Shown here piece by piece: positions 12,181 through 22,348 of a stretch of 64,000 nt of DNA; the first letter of the stretch is position 1; the number at the start of each line of letters is the position of its first letter. Where the stretch lies: positions 10,946,001 to 11,010,000 of the forward strand of contig BSYO01000025.1 in assembly GCA_033239525.1 (NCBI GenBank), written 5' to 3'. Source of the DNA: Nepenthes gracilis. Taxonomy: Eukaryota > Streptophyta > Magnoliopsida > Caryophyllales > Nepenthaceae. The notes under the pieces are model-generated. The model did no database searches, had not been told where the DNA came from, and worked only from the letters and a program-made list of their open reading frames with translations. The translations under genes and the position numbers were made by a program.

Positions 12181-12654
12181 GAGTAAGATGTGGGACATTT
12201 ATGAAAATATATTTGACTCACTCGATATTAGAGAGTTAGAAATTATACATTTCTCATTAAATGAGTCAAAGTTAGAGTGTTATTTTTACCAATAATGGTG
12301 TTGAAAATGAAGACAATATAAAAATATAGTTGTAAAATTTTGAAAGTAATATACATTTTATAATAGAGTGTCATTGATATTTTATATTTATCTTTTTTAA
12401 GAGTTATATCAATATTATTATCCTTTAATAAATACGTGTCGCTTTTATTCTTATGATTTTTTTTTATAAGATTTAGAAAAAATATATCTTTATTTCATAT
12501 TTACTAAGAAATAGAAGTATTTATCAATTAAAAATATATATAAACTATTATTTTAGTTTATGTATTTTTAATGTGTCGGATCCTCAATTTGTAAAAAATA
12601 GTGTGTTGATATCATATCGTGTCCGTATCCCATATCGGTGTCCATTCTTTATAG

Positions 12655-12662
12655 TTGTGGTA
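12655..12662. repeat. Target-site duplication of hAT element, right copy
   Basis: TTGTGGTA, identical to 9034-9041, directly follows the right terminal inverted repeat. Confidence 0.88.
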
Positions 12663-12830
12663 TTGTGCTCGGTAATATTGGCCAATGGTGTTTCTTCAAC
12701 TAATTTGGTGAAATAACCTTTGACAATGATGATGAATCTACATTGTCCGGAGGCCACCTAGAACAGTCCTAGGATATCTAGGTAGCTCCTATTTGATAAA
12801 TGAACCCGCGATAACAGATTGATGATCACG
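12663..12830 (-). pseudogene. Ty3/gypsy integrase remnant, part 1 (split by hAT)
   Basis: Minus-strand translation gives SYLDILGLF, then VASGQCRFIIIIVKGYFTKL, then VEETPLANIT. This is the integrase block around the first catalytic Asp and YFTKWVEAxPLAxIT of Tat/Athila-type Ty3/gypsy elements; here the Asp before YFTK is replaced by Gly. It joins the fragment at 8890-9041 once the hAT element is ignored. Confidence 0.7.
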
Positions 12831-15367
12831 AGAATCAATAAATATTGTGAACATTAAAAAGTTGATAGGTGGGTACCCATATCATCACATCGAACCAAAG
12901 CCAATGATCATGAGCGAATGGGTTTCCCATCAGCTGGCACGGAGACGCAACAGTTCGATCTGGCCTGCACCATGTGGAAAGTGGCCGGCAAATCCGGATT
13001 AAGGGTTCTGCCACCAACCTTCTCTCCCTCGAAGTAGGCTACTAAGTTAGACTCCCATTTAGCCACTCCGAGAAGGTCAATGCTTGCTGGAGACAGCATC
13101 GCCCTGCAATTCTGGAGGACAAAACAATCATGGCGTTCTTTGAGAAGGCTTTCCATTGAGGGGATTGCCTTTTTTTTTTTGTTCTGGAATCCTGAAAGCT
13201 AATCCTCCACTGCTCCCTTGCTGACTATAGAAAGCTTCTCCCTGTATTCTGCCTCCTTGCAGCTCCCTGGCTTTCCTCTTGCTTGCCTCTTGACGATTAG
13301 CAGAGGAGGAAATGCTCTGCCTCGGAAGGTTGGTCATTGATCACTTGATCTACCCGATTAAGGGAAATTCTCTTCCCCATCTAAGATTCCTCCTTGGTGG
13401 TGACATCTATTTCATAGTTTTGATGCATAGTGGTATTAAAACGACACCTTTTGACACCATTGGCTGAGTAGTGCCCATTCTTCCATCTGTGCTAGCGGAC
13501 CTACTCCAAAATTGGATGGATGGAGCACACGTCATCCAAGAATGTCTTTGAGATATTTTTCTTTGAGATTCGATCAATTGCTTTACTGGAATAGCTTTAT
13601 TTGACAAAGCTTCTCTAGCTGCTCCTGACACTTCTGGGCAGCATAGGATCAATTCATCCATTTTCAGAAATGTGATAAATTCTATTACCTTCACCCGATG
13701 AGATCTCAACGGATTGGGAAGAAAGAGATCAAAAATTCATGTCAGCAAGTTTTTTTGGGATGAAGCTTTCTTCCTTAATACTTAAAGGATGAAGGGGCCA
13801 ATCAGAAGTTAGGGTATTCTCTGGTTATTTTAAAATTGCTTGATAATTAATCTTTCAATAAAGAAAAAAAAAATACTATATATATGTACGTATATATTTG
13901 TTTCCCTCTTTTTCTTAAGACTTCATACTCACAAATCCTGATAGGAATCAAGTGAGCAAGATTGCAGTGTAATGGAAGCATCTTAGAGCGGGAAGGTCGG
14001 GATCACAGGCTCTGGTGAGAAGCAGCTGCAGAGAGTGGTTATGGCTGGGTGACTGCTTGGGGATATGAATGATAGGACTGTTGAATGGAGGAGTCTCACT
14101 AACCATGGTGGCTAACACGGAAGATAAACGATGGTGCACAAGGAAGGAATGGTTTAACGAGAAATCACAGCTCTCTTTAGCATTCTGTATGGATGAGAAG
14201 ATCGCCCTACAATTCAAAGGGAGACATTCATGGAGCAAAACACCAGTTGGACAGTTATTCGTATGTTTGGATGCCAAAACAACCCAAATATATCTAAATT
14301 TATAAAGCTTATCCATCCCGGCCTCCAAGGCGACCACCTCAACCACAAGCAAGCCACCAACACTACCCAGTCATCACATCCACAACCCTCCATAAAATAT
14401 GTACATTCACCCAAACTACTGTAAGCAAACAAGGAAAATAAATTCATGTGGGCAATCAAAGAAGGTAAATTCAAAAATATAAATTATGTCTGGCGAGCAA
14501 AAGAGTTTCAACTGAAGATAATTCTCCATTCAACTATAGATGGAGACTCATACAAACCCTCAACAAAGGCCAAACACTCCAATTCAGTAAAAAGTAAGAC
14601 AAAACATGAGCCCTCACACAATGTAAGAAAATTTTTTAAAATAGAAAACTACATTTTAATTTTTACACAAAAACGTAAAGTCAATTCATTACATTCATTC
14701 ATCCTCAAATGAAGCACTTTTACAAATCAGTGGTTTAAGCAATTATCCCAAGGCATCAAGGTAAGGATAGAATTCAACCTAGAAAAGGTTCATTATTTCA
14801 TAGTGAATCAAAAAGTTCCAATCGATGATAAACCTACACAAACTAGCAAATCTAAATTGTAAAACAAGAGCTGGTTGATAATTAATTGTATGCACTTTAT
14901 AGTAGTTCCTCAACAGAAGACATGCTGACACAGACATGCTCAGAAAATAGTCTAGTGCCATGGCCTCCAATGTTAAGGCCGAGACGTTAACTGCCGACCT
15001 GGGGTGACAAATGGTTACAAGACAAATTTATCACATCAGAGGGCTAGGGTGATTGAGAGAATTGCATGTTAACTGATGCTCTATTGGATCCGGAAAGTCG
15101 GACAAATGAATTTCAAAAAAAATAGTATTTATATCACATTTTCCTTCAAAATTCTTCTCCCACCTTTATGGGAAACAACAAGAATTTTGCAGAAAAAAGT
15201 ATTTTGGAAGCAAAAAAATTGAATTTGTAGGAAAACATACCGGGTACACTAACTAGCTTCAATGTGCAAAGGTAGAGGAGCTTGACTTGGTGATAGATTT
15301 GTTCCTGGCAATGTAACAACTTTTGAGTCAATTAGCTATCGATAAGAAAAAAATAATTGTAGACGAA
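12831..15367. other. Unclassified moderately GC-rich DNA, no supported gene
   Basis: Several short ORFs occur on both strands (for example minus 12908-13156, minus 13407-13709, minus 13948-14352), but none matches a family I know. Two places about 1.1 kb apart share a motif: ATCGCCCTGCAATTC at about 13100 and ATCGCCCTACAATTC at about 14200, each followed within about 20 bp by CATGG. This suggests two diverged copies of one sequence. The stretch may be the remainder of the gypsy element flanking the hAT insertion, or fragments of a host gene. From about 14480 on it is AT-rich and featureless. Confidence 0.35.
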
Positions 15368-15372
15368 ACAAA
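15368..15372. repeat. Target-site duplication of solo LTR, left copy
   Basis: ACAAA directly precedes TGTTGGGATC, the left LTR terminus, and is repeated at 16218-16222. Confidence 0.85.
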
Positions 15373-16217
15373 TGTTGGGATCACTCCCGTGTGGAAGTCC
15401 GTAGGACTTGATCAGGGCACGAATGTGTTGGGAGGAAGAAATTTCAGTTAACGAAGTTGACCGGAGTCAACTCTTCCGGTTAATATATTGACCGTCATAA
15501 GTTGTGAGTCGTTTGAAAGAGCGAGACGGGCTACTTCAACCGGTCAACGATGTGGTTGACCAGCTAATGTGAAGCGACGAACAGTAGAGTTGACCTGCTA
15601 TATTTGAGAGTTTTGAAAGACTGTCATATCCAAAAAGGTGTACAGTTGACCTACTCTTCTGGGTGGTTGTTGGAAGTCATTCTAAAGACTCCAAAGGCTG
15701 ATCAGCCTGTAGAAGCAGGCACGCACCACCTGCTGCAGGACCAGGCGTGCGTATGCAGGCGGGCCTTGGAAGTTGAGCACCAACCACTGAGCTATGGTGA
15801 TGGGCGTGTGTATATGTATGTACACTTGGCACATAGTAAGGGTAATAGAAGTAGAAGCAGCAGCAGAAGAAGAAGAAGGAGAAGACACCGGCCAACATTG
15901 AGTGAGAGTGTAACACGAGAAAGAAAAAGAAAGAGAGCTGTGAGAGAAACAAGTGTGAGAATTTTGATTACTTTGCTCTGTTCTTATTTTCGCCTCTTGT
16001 AACCTTCTCATATTTAGTAATTCTTAGTGGACTTAGTATCCCGTGGTTTTTTCCTTGATTCGGAAGAGTTTTCCACGTAAAATTCGGTGTTCATTTCTCT
16101 TCTCTATTATCTACTTCACAGTGCTCATTGTGCCTTATTAGTTGGCCGTCCATTCCGGCCAACAGGTGGAAACTGTTCCTGCAATTTGGTAAGTAGGCCG
16201 CCCGTTGCCCGCCAACA
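15373..16217 (+). repeat. Solo LTR of the copia-1 family (845 bp)
   Basis: Begins TGTTGGGATCACTCCCGTG and ends TTGCCCGCCAACA, with a perfect 5-bp ACAAA duplication outside both ends and no internal retrotransposon sequence. It aligns along its length with the 3' LTR of copia-1 (26342-27198): shared starts (TGTGGAAGTCC), shared ends (GTCCGCCAACA in copia-1) and a shared mid-segment with the TTGAC repeats. A solo LTR arises when two LTRs of one element recombine and delete the interior; the intact duplication fits that. The 132-codon ORF inside (15604-16002), with an Arg/Ser-rich run, is fortuitous: its Arg run is just a GAA/AGA repeat. Confidence 0.92.
15454..15652 (+). promoter_or_regulatory. 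W-box cluster in LTR U3 (seven TTGAC/GTCAA cores)
   Basis: Seven TTGAC or GTCAA cores occur in about 200 bp, mostly as TTGACC/GGTCAA, on both strands. TTGAC is the core of the W-box bound by plant WRKY transcription factors. The cluster lies upstream of the likely TATA region (about 15808-15820). The homologous LTR at 26342 also has seven. Binding is inferred from the motif only. Confidence 0.5.
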
Positions 16218-16222
16218 ACAAA
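16218..16222. repeat. Target-site duplication of solo LTR, right copy
   Basis: ACAAA directly follows the LTR end GCCAACA and matches 15368-15372. Confidence 0.85.
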
Positions 16223-16549
16223 ATCTATCAAAGCGAGCAAAAGCTAATTGGAGTTAGGTTAATATTTGCTTGGATGTAACTCGTTTGTGCTTATGTCAAG
16301 CACAAGCCTGTTTTTCGAGCTTGTTTGCTGGACAAGGCAAGCATAAGAAAGGTACCGCTTGGTGTATCACTTCATAATAAACTGAGCTGCTCAAACTCAA
16401 CAAGCAATAGCTCAACTAGAAACTTTGTTCAAGCTCATTCGAGCAGTTATTTTGAAGCCATTCTATTAACATCGGGCCTAAGCAATATGGCACTCAGCTT
16501 GGCAAAGGAGGTGTACATCCAAAATAAAAATAAAAAAATAAAAAAATTC

Positions 16550-16646
16550 TTTGAGTCCGTTCTAGTTCTGTCAGCAACCAATCTTGCGCGCATATCAAAG
16601 CTTGCACGGTATTTGGTTTTAGTGAACTCCGATACAGATCAAGAAC
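16550..16646 (-). pseudogene. In-frame C-terminal extension of the hAT-type ORF after its stop
   Basis: After the TGA that ends the 625-codon ORF, the same frame continues without a break as VLDLYRSSLKPNTVQALICA, then QDWLLTELERTQ. This is the normal end of a hATC dimerisation domain (GRVLDxYRSSLxPxTVxALICxQDWL in relatives). Relatives have Arg at the stop codon, so a single CGA-to-TGA change explains the truncation. Confidence 0.75.
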
Positions 16647-18524
16647 TCAGCCCTCAGTCTTGAAAGCAAACACAGAACCAATGGTTGACATAGGAATGCC
16701 AAGAACATCTCGTGCCATCATAGGCAAGATGGGATACCTAGCTGTGTGAACTTTCCACCAACTAAATATGTTAAAGTCATAATTGCGAGGGAATACTGGT
16801 TCTTCCAAATATTTATCCAAGTCTGAAATCCCATTTTGACTTTGGGAAGTCTCGTTTAGGAACTTGTCAAAACCTTTTAGTTGATCCCTCGGCTCATTGC
16901 TTGCGATTCCTGAGCTGGGGACTGGACAATGATAGACCGAAGTAGATGTTGAACCAATCGAGTACTCCTCAAAAAGGTCTTTTATAGTGTCAGACACTTC
17001 CTTTATATGATCTCGGGCACGATTCCCGTAAATTTGGGGGTAGTAATACTCCACCAGCTTCATCTTGAATCGAGGGTCCAAGATGGCTGCCACAGCCAAT
17101 GACAAACAACATTTATCCCAGTAGATTTCAAACTTGGCCTTCATTTTCAATGCCACAGAATTAATGAACTCATCTGAGCTCTTACACCAATCAATCAGCT
17201 GTACATGAACATCACAAATGTCAGCAAAGTATATATTGGCAGTAGGTGTTGTGTTTCCTAAAAACACATTGGTAATTTCAACAAAAAGCTTCCAATATCT
17301 AGTAATAGAGCTTGCCCATTCCCACTCTTCTTCAGATAAATGCACCAAATAGGAAGGATCCTGCTCCCGCAAGAGAGCAAATGCAGCTCTATATGCCAAC
17401 ACTGTTTCAAGCATAAAAAATGTTGAGTTCCATTTGGTCGGGCAATCAAGAGATAAGCTCTTCTCATTATCAATTCCGACTTGTTGGGCAATCTCACTAA
17501 ACTTCCCTTGCATTGTTTGTGAGCTTTTAATATATCGGATACTTTTCCGAATCTTGTGGGTTACCTCATGCAATGCATCCATGGCATCTTCAACTAGCAA
17601 GCTTAGAACTTGGGCTGCACAGCGAACATCAAATAACCTAGCGTTACACAAAAGAGGCCTGTTCTGAGAGAGGTGATCTTTAATTCTGCAAACAATATCC
17701 TCTCTAGTAAACAGGTCACTAAATGCCATGGAAAAAACCCTGCACTCAATATTCCAGTCCATTAGGCATCTGATGACTACTTCTGAATGTACATCTTCTG
17801 TATGAGCAGCATCAATCTTGATGAAATTCAGTGTCTTCTTTTGTAATGTCCAGTCCTCATCAATATAATGTGCTGTCAGACACAAATATCTAGCACTTTC
17901 AGGTGAATTCCATACATCGATAGAAACACTGATCCTGCCACTCAGTCTATTTATTATCCCATACACTTTTTGTTTCTGTTTATCATAAATGGCAATGCAG
18001 TCAATCTCTACCACACTGTTTGTTGTAATGTCAAAAAATGGCTGAAGATTCTCCACAAACACTTTGAAGGCATTATGGTCAACCATAGACAATGGATACT
18101 CATGTAGAATAATCATATGGGCAAGGTCCAAACGACTCCGTTCTTGATCAAACCTTGTACTTCCAGCTATAGTGATAACCTCTTCTCTCTTTGGCCCTTG
18201 CTCAACTTTAATGGTTGCAACTGGAATATATTCATCCTTTTGCAGCCCATCATTGAAGTTATAGTGAGTTACAGTGACAGTGTTATCTTTTTTCCTTCTC
18301 TTTCCAAGGAGTTGAGAAACATCATAATTAGATCTTTTTAAACACCTCAGCAAATGATTTCTCAAATGTGTAGTTCCGCTATTTCTTGATCCACTGAGTG
18401 TCTTATTACAATGCACACAAATAGCATAGCAGATATCAGCTTTTTTAACCCTCTCAAAATGATTCCAGACAACAGATGTTAACCGCTTCGGCTTCTTAAT
18501 AACTGTCCCATTTGAAAATTCCAT
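16647..18524 (-). CDS. BED-finger hAT transposase-like protein (DAYSLEEPER/RICESLEEPER type), C-terminally truncated
   Basis: A 625-codon uninterrupted ORF. Residues about 14-61 form a BED-type zinc finger: C36-x2-C39, then H53, H57 and C61, with VWNHFERV before and THLRNHLLRC at the end. Residues about 130-500 are the RNase H-like hAT core: MIILHEYPLSMVDH, LSGRISVSIDVWNSP (first catalytic Asp region), LCLTAHYIDEDWTLQKK, and CPTKWNSTFFML. DPRFKMKLVEYYYP and the C-terminal KYLEEP, WWKVHTARYPILPMMARDVL belong to the region leading into the hATC dimerisation domain. The family includes domesticated plant genes that bind DNA without transposing. The last residues (IGSVFAFKTEG) replace the conserved SESAFSTGGR, and a TGA stands at the conserved Arg. 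A good splice acceptor lies 26 bp before the ATG, suggesting a 5' UTR intron. I saw no terminal inverted repeats. It is either a domesticated-type gene copy or a recent hAT remnant. Confidence 0.85.
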   Translation of the reverse strand: MEFSNGTVIKKPKRLTSVVWNHFERVKKADICYAICVHCNKTLSGSRNSGTTHLRNHLLRCLKRSNYDVSQLLGKRRKKDNTVTVTHYNFNDGLQKDEYIPVATIKVEQGPKREEVITIAGSTRFDQERSRLDLAHMIILHEYPLSMVDHNAFKVFVENLQPFFDITTNSVVEIDCIAIYDKQKQKVYGIINRLSGRISVSIDVWNSPESARYLCLTAHYIDEDWTLQKKTLNFIKIDAAHTEDVHSEVVIRCLMDWNIECRVFSMAFSDLFTREDIVCRIKDHLSQNRPLLCNARLFDVRCAAQVLSLLVEDAMDALHEVTHKIRKSIRYIKSSQTMQGKFSEIAQQVGIDNEKSLSLDCPTKWNSTFFMLETVLAYRAAFALLREQDPSYLVHLSEEEWEWASSITRYWKLFVEITNVFLGNTTPTANIYFADICDVHVQLIDWCKSSDEFINSVALKMKAKFEIYWDKCCLSLAVAAILDPRFKMKLVEYYYPQIYGNRARDHIKEVSDTIKDLFEEYSIGSTSTSVYHCPVPSSGIASNEPRDQLKGFDKFLNETSQSQNGISDLDKYLEEPVFPRNYDFNIFSWWKVHTARYPILPMMARDVLGIPMSTIGSVFAFKTEG

Positions 18525-18560
18525 GACATGTGCTTGATATCTGCTAAATGCTGCACAATA
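18525..18560 (-). other. Likely 5' UTR splice acceptor of the hAT-type gene
   Basis: On the minus strand a T-rich tract runs into TTGTGCAG, ending at 18551, followed by 26 bp of leader and then the ATG at 18522-18524. This is a good plant 3' splice site and would put a 5' UTR intron in the AT-rich DNA to the right. The upstream exon was not identified. Confidence 0.45.
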
Positions 18561-21500
18561 GACAAGAACAAATAAGTAGAGTTAGTATGCCACACTCAAA
18601 CAGGAACTAACTTAGGCATGAAAAGATATATTGAACAACAAAGTGCCAAATAAACTTCTGTAACCATAATAAGCCAAGAGAGGATGAAAATGTTTCAGTT
18701 TGGACTCCCTTTCCCTGAATTTCAGATATTGACAATGAATGGAATAAGAATAGGATATTTTCCAATCCGGAACACTGAGGTTTCACAATATTAATTTTAC
18801 AACCAAAATGTTTCAAAACTCATTAAATGACTTCTAAACTTAACTAAATCCCACCCCTTTTGATGTTCAATGCGGTCAGCTAAGGTCATTGTCACATCAA
18901 ACATTGGACCACCAAAGTGGGGGATGTGGTACAAATTTAAATTGTACCGTTATATAATTATATTGAGTTGTGATACATCACGGTCTATATAATTAAATTG
19001 CAGAACCTGAAGGTACAAGTTAGAAATTAATCAAAAAAATGGAAAAAAAAATATTTTATTCACATTAATCTTTTATATTTTAAAGTAGAATAACAACAAA
19101 TGGTTACGGAATGTCACAAATTGAAAAATAAAACACTAACATACAAAACACAAATTTTTTATAAATTGATCTAGGAATAAAATCGCATTTAAAAATCACT
19201 GATTAAGCGCAACACCAATTTACGTCAAGAAGGACCTGTGAACTTGACCCAATGATAAGATCTCCCCATTTTTTTCAGCTGGTTCTTTGAAATCAATTGT
19301 AAGAGAGATAAGCACAAGAAAATCAGTCCTTGAAATTGCCAAATAATCATTCACGTTCACTAAAATTGTGACACAACAATTCCTTGGAGAACTTGCAAAA
19401 GTCCTCATACAATTCGCCTCTAACTAGATTTAAAACTAAGGTCACGGATAAGCAAACTAAAGCCAATCTAGGCATATAATCATTATCGATAAAAACCTAT
19501 AAAGCTACACGAAAGAATTCACATGGGGACAGTTTCTGCATCCACATCCACATGCATGCAATTTCAAGATTAGATCATTGAAGAATGAAATATGAGCTCC
19601 ATTTGTTGAAAAAGTCACTCTACCAAAACAGAAATAAGAAGACTGTCTTTTCTTCCACAATATATACCGTTTGGAAAGAAAAAAACTTTAGGATAATGTC
19701 ATTCATTGAGAACACCCTGTTCGGAAGATACAATTTGTTTCTTCGGTGAGTCATCCCACTCTAGACTCTATTGCTAGTTTTCACAATTTGGTCACAGCTT
19801 TAGGTTGTTCTTGTCCTGCATAATTCTATTTTGATTTTCTACAGCATTCAACTGAGGGGTCCTGGATATAAATGGCATATCTCATAAAGTCTCTTCGATG
19901 CAACAGATATTGACTTATGCACAAAAAAGAGAGGGAAAATGGGGGCTAAAGAACTTATTAAATGTATTGTAGGGGCTAAAGCCCGAATCTGAAATGCAGA
20001 AGAAAAATTGCCGAAAGATTGTGTGAAAAATTGTCAAAGCCTATTATTACTCTAAATCAAAACATTCTTGTTTTCCAAATATATACCATAGATAAAAAGT
20101 TGTTGGCATTAATTCAGGTATGTATCTGAGATAACTACATAGAATTAAACCCTATGGAATAACATGATATGTATGATGACCGACTCTAACACAGCCAGTG
20201 GATCACCATGATTTCTCAAGATTTGTCGAATCTTAAATATGATTCCATTCTTGACAAGCTTGTGATACAAAAGTAGTGATCATTTCAGGAATCAATTTTC
20301 TTACAAGTGTAACTTCTGCTCCTGAGTTGTGATTAGAATAGTTTGGAACAATCTGTTTGCAAACATTTTGGAAAAAAATACCTCATGGGCCTGCTTAATT
20401 TGGAAATTGGATGATTTTCAAGAAAACTATTTCACAAAAGCAAAAAAATTAGAATATATGTTCAAATCTGTCTTTCATTTTCTGCTGGTCATAAAGAAGT
20501 GTTTTTCATAGTTTTCTAAACCTGGCTTATATACCAATAGTTTTAATAATTTTAGAATTTGTAATAGTAGAAACATTGTTTTATATGCTTACTTATAATA
20601 GGCAATGAAAATTAACTTTTGTTTGTAATTCTCGACTTTTTTTATTAGAATTACCAACCAATTACATGCAAGTTATTTGTTGTTACAAATGATTCTTTTT
20701 ACACATTTGCAGACACAGTTATATCACATGATAGGAGAAGCCAAAAGTGTGACTCTTCAATTAACATTTAGGTATCCGTTAAACTTTTTTGTAACTTTAA
20801 TTAATTATCAGCTGGGCATCATTAAATTTGATAACAAAATTGAATCAATTATATATATATAATTTAAAAGATCATCATTATGAAAAATTAGTATATCATA
20901 AGTAGTCATAAAATTCAATTATTAACAATTAATTGTTATAAGTAAGACTATAAATGAATGAGAGTATTGGCAGTAATAATAGAATTGTCGCAGTGTACCT
21001 AATGGTCACCAATTTTATCCATGAAAATAGCCTTTTACAATATATGATACAAGATATGATCGTATATAATAGACATAAAGTGATCCAAAACATTTCCCAA
21101 ACCCTATACATAGTCGAAGTTTTGTGCACTGGGGCTTCCCTTTTAGATGAAGCTATGAATAAGTGGGGTATTACATACTTACACTTGACTCGTTAATTTG
21201 ACGAGATTAAAATTAGGCATGAACACAACCATTAATTTCATGAGTTAAGTTCAAATGAATGGAGTTCCAATTTCTGACCAAGCTATCTCTATTCGTTAGT
21301 TGGCTCATTATAAATGAATAATACCAAAAAATATCTTGTTTAAAATATGCCCCTTGCCTAGAGGAGCTCAAACACAGGCTTGACTCAACTTCTTAAACTT
21401 CTTGAGTTGAGCTTAAAGAAGCTTTAAAAAAGAAATTCAAGCCGAGTCCAAGTAACTTGGTTTGATTAAATCTAATCATATGCCTCTTGATCAATGCATT

Positions 21501-22047
21501 CTAGCAACTACTACTTTTTGTTGATGGATGAATTTAAATGCATATTTTTGTTAAAAAATATTGACTTGTAGCATGTGGATGATTCTAACATAAATAAAAG
21601 AACACAATTATCAGAAAAACATTGATATAGGAAGCTAAAATAGAAAATTGAAATTAATTCTCCAAGCTTAACAGGATCTAAAATATCTAGACAACATTTT
21701 AGGGTTCAACAGCTCATGGGCCCCAAACGGTTTACATACGTAAACTTGCTTAAGGGAACCCTCCAAAATTTCCTATTTAATGAGTCAAATTCCATTTTTC
21801 TTCTCTTTCTCAATACCAATTTCAATCTTTGGTCGTTCAAATCTGCCAGATGCAGATTGTTGGCAGAGTTACCTAGGATTGTCCTTCATTAGATACGTGT
21901 CAGCTATGACCGTTGTTAGTTAATGTATTATCTCAACACGTTAATGATATGAACCTCTTTTAATGCAAATCCAAACCCACTTATCCAATATGGCACCCGT
22001 GCCAGTCCTACAAATACCATTTATGCCATCAGCAGTGTCACTGTTGA
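18561..22047. other. AT-rich intergenic DNA, no supported gene
   Basis: No ORF here matches a known family, and the short ORFs listed on both strands look random. The first part may hold the 5' UTR intron and promoter of the hAT-type gene. At about 21200-21490 a block of repeated AGCTCAA/TTGAGTT/GACTCAA motifs with weak inverted ends (TTAGGCATGA on the left; reverse complement GAGGCATATGA on the right) resembles the CTCGAG-rich hAT-type MITEs of plants, but the ends are too poor to fix boundaries. No tRNA or other RNA gene was seen. Confidence 0.4.
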
Positions 22048-22314
22048 AGTTTTTGTTTACCTTTACTTTATTTTTATTTTTGTCTTCTGTAATTTGTGTA
22101 ACAAAATTCTCATATCTAGTGATCCTTTGTAGATTTAGTGTCCCGTAATTTTTTTCTTATTTTACAAAGGGCTTTCCATGTATAACATTTGGTGTTCATT
22201 TTCTCTTCTCCTACTTCTACTTTACAATGTGTTTTATCAGTTTTTCGCCCATTCCAACCAACAGAAGGATTGTTCTTGTATCTTTATCTGTAAGCCGCCC
22301 ATTGTCTGCCAACA
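22048..22314 (+). repeat. 5'-truncated 5' LTR of copia-1
   Basis: From about GTTTTTGTTTACCTTTACT to CTGCCAACA it matches the end of the 3' LTR. Upstream of 22048 the similarity stops abruptly, and the sequence at 21890-22047 is not LTR. The loss is a deletion or the product of an incomplete insertion. Confidence 0.82.
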
Positions 22315-22316
22315 AG

Positions 22317-22328
22317 TGGTATCAAGCC
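22317..22328 (+). other. Primer-binding site of copia-1 (initiator-Met tRNA)
   Basis: TGGTATCAAGCC, two bases after the LTR end CCAACA. This is a standard copia primer site complementary to the 3' end of initiator methionine tRNA. Confidence 0.85.
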
Positions 22329-22348
22329 AGGTTGACAATTTCGTCTGA

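Larger units (their letters stand above)
9042..12654 (+). mobile_element. hAT DNA transposon, full length but inactive (3613 bp)
   Basis: Boundaries are fixed by the 8-bp duplication TTGTGGTA and by imperfect terminal inverted repeats: left CTAGGAAGTATGAACAC, right (reverse complement) CTATAAAGAATGGACAC, 13 of 17 matching. Inside the left end (about 9060-9300) is a subterminal array of GACACGTTTTG/ATGTGT-like motifs; a shorter set (GTGTCGG, CGTGTCCG, CGGTGTCC) lies inside the right end. The central part encodes a broken transposase on the plus strand (about 10780-12180). The interior is very AT-rich. It inserted into an older minus-strand gypsy integrase. Confidence 0.87.

Noticed and set aside
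15604..16002. 132-codon ORF with an Arg/Ser-rich segment resembling an SR protein
   Set aside because: It lies wholly inside the solo LTR. The Arg run is an AGA/GAA repeat, and the frame is not kept in the homologous LTR at 26342.
21200..21490. Possible CTCGAG-type hAT MITE with AGCTCAA repeats
   Set aside because: The inverted ends are poor and no target duplication was found, so only mentioned within the intergenic entry.
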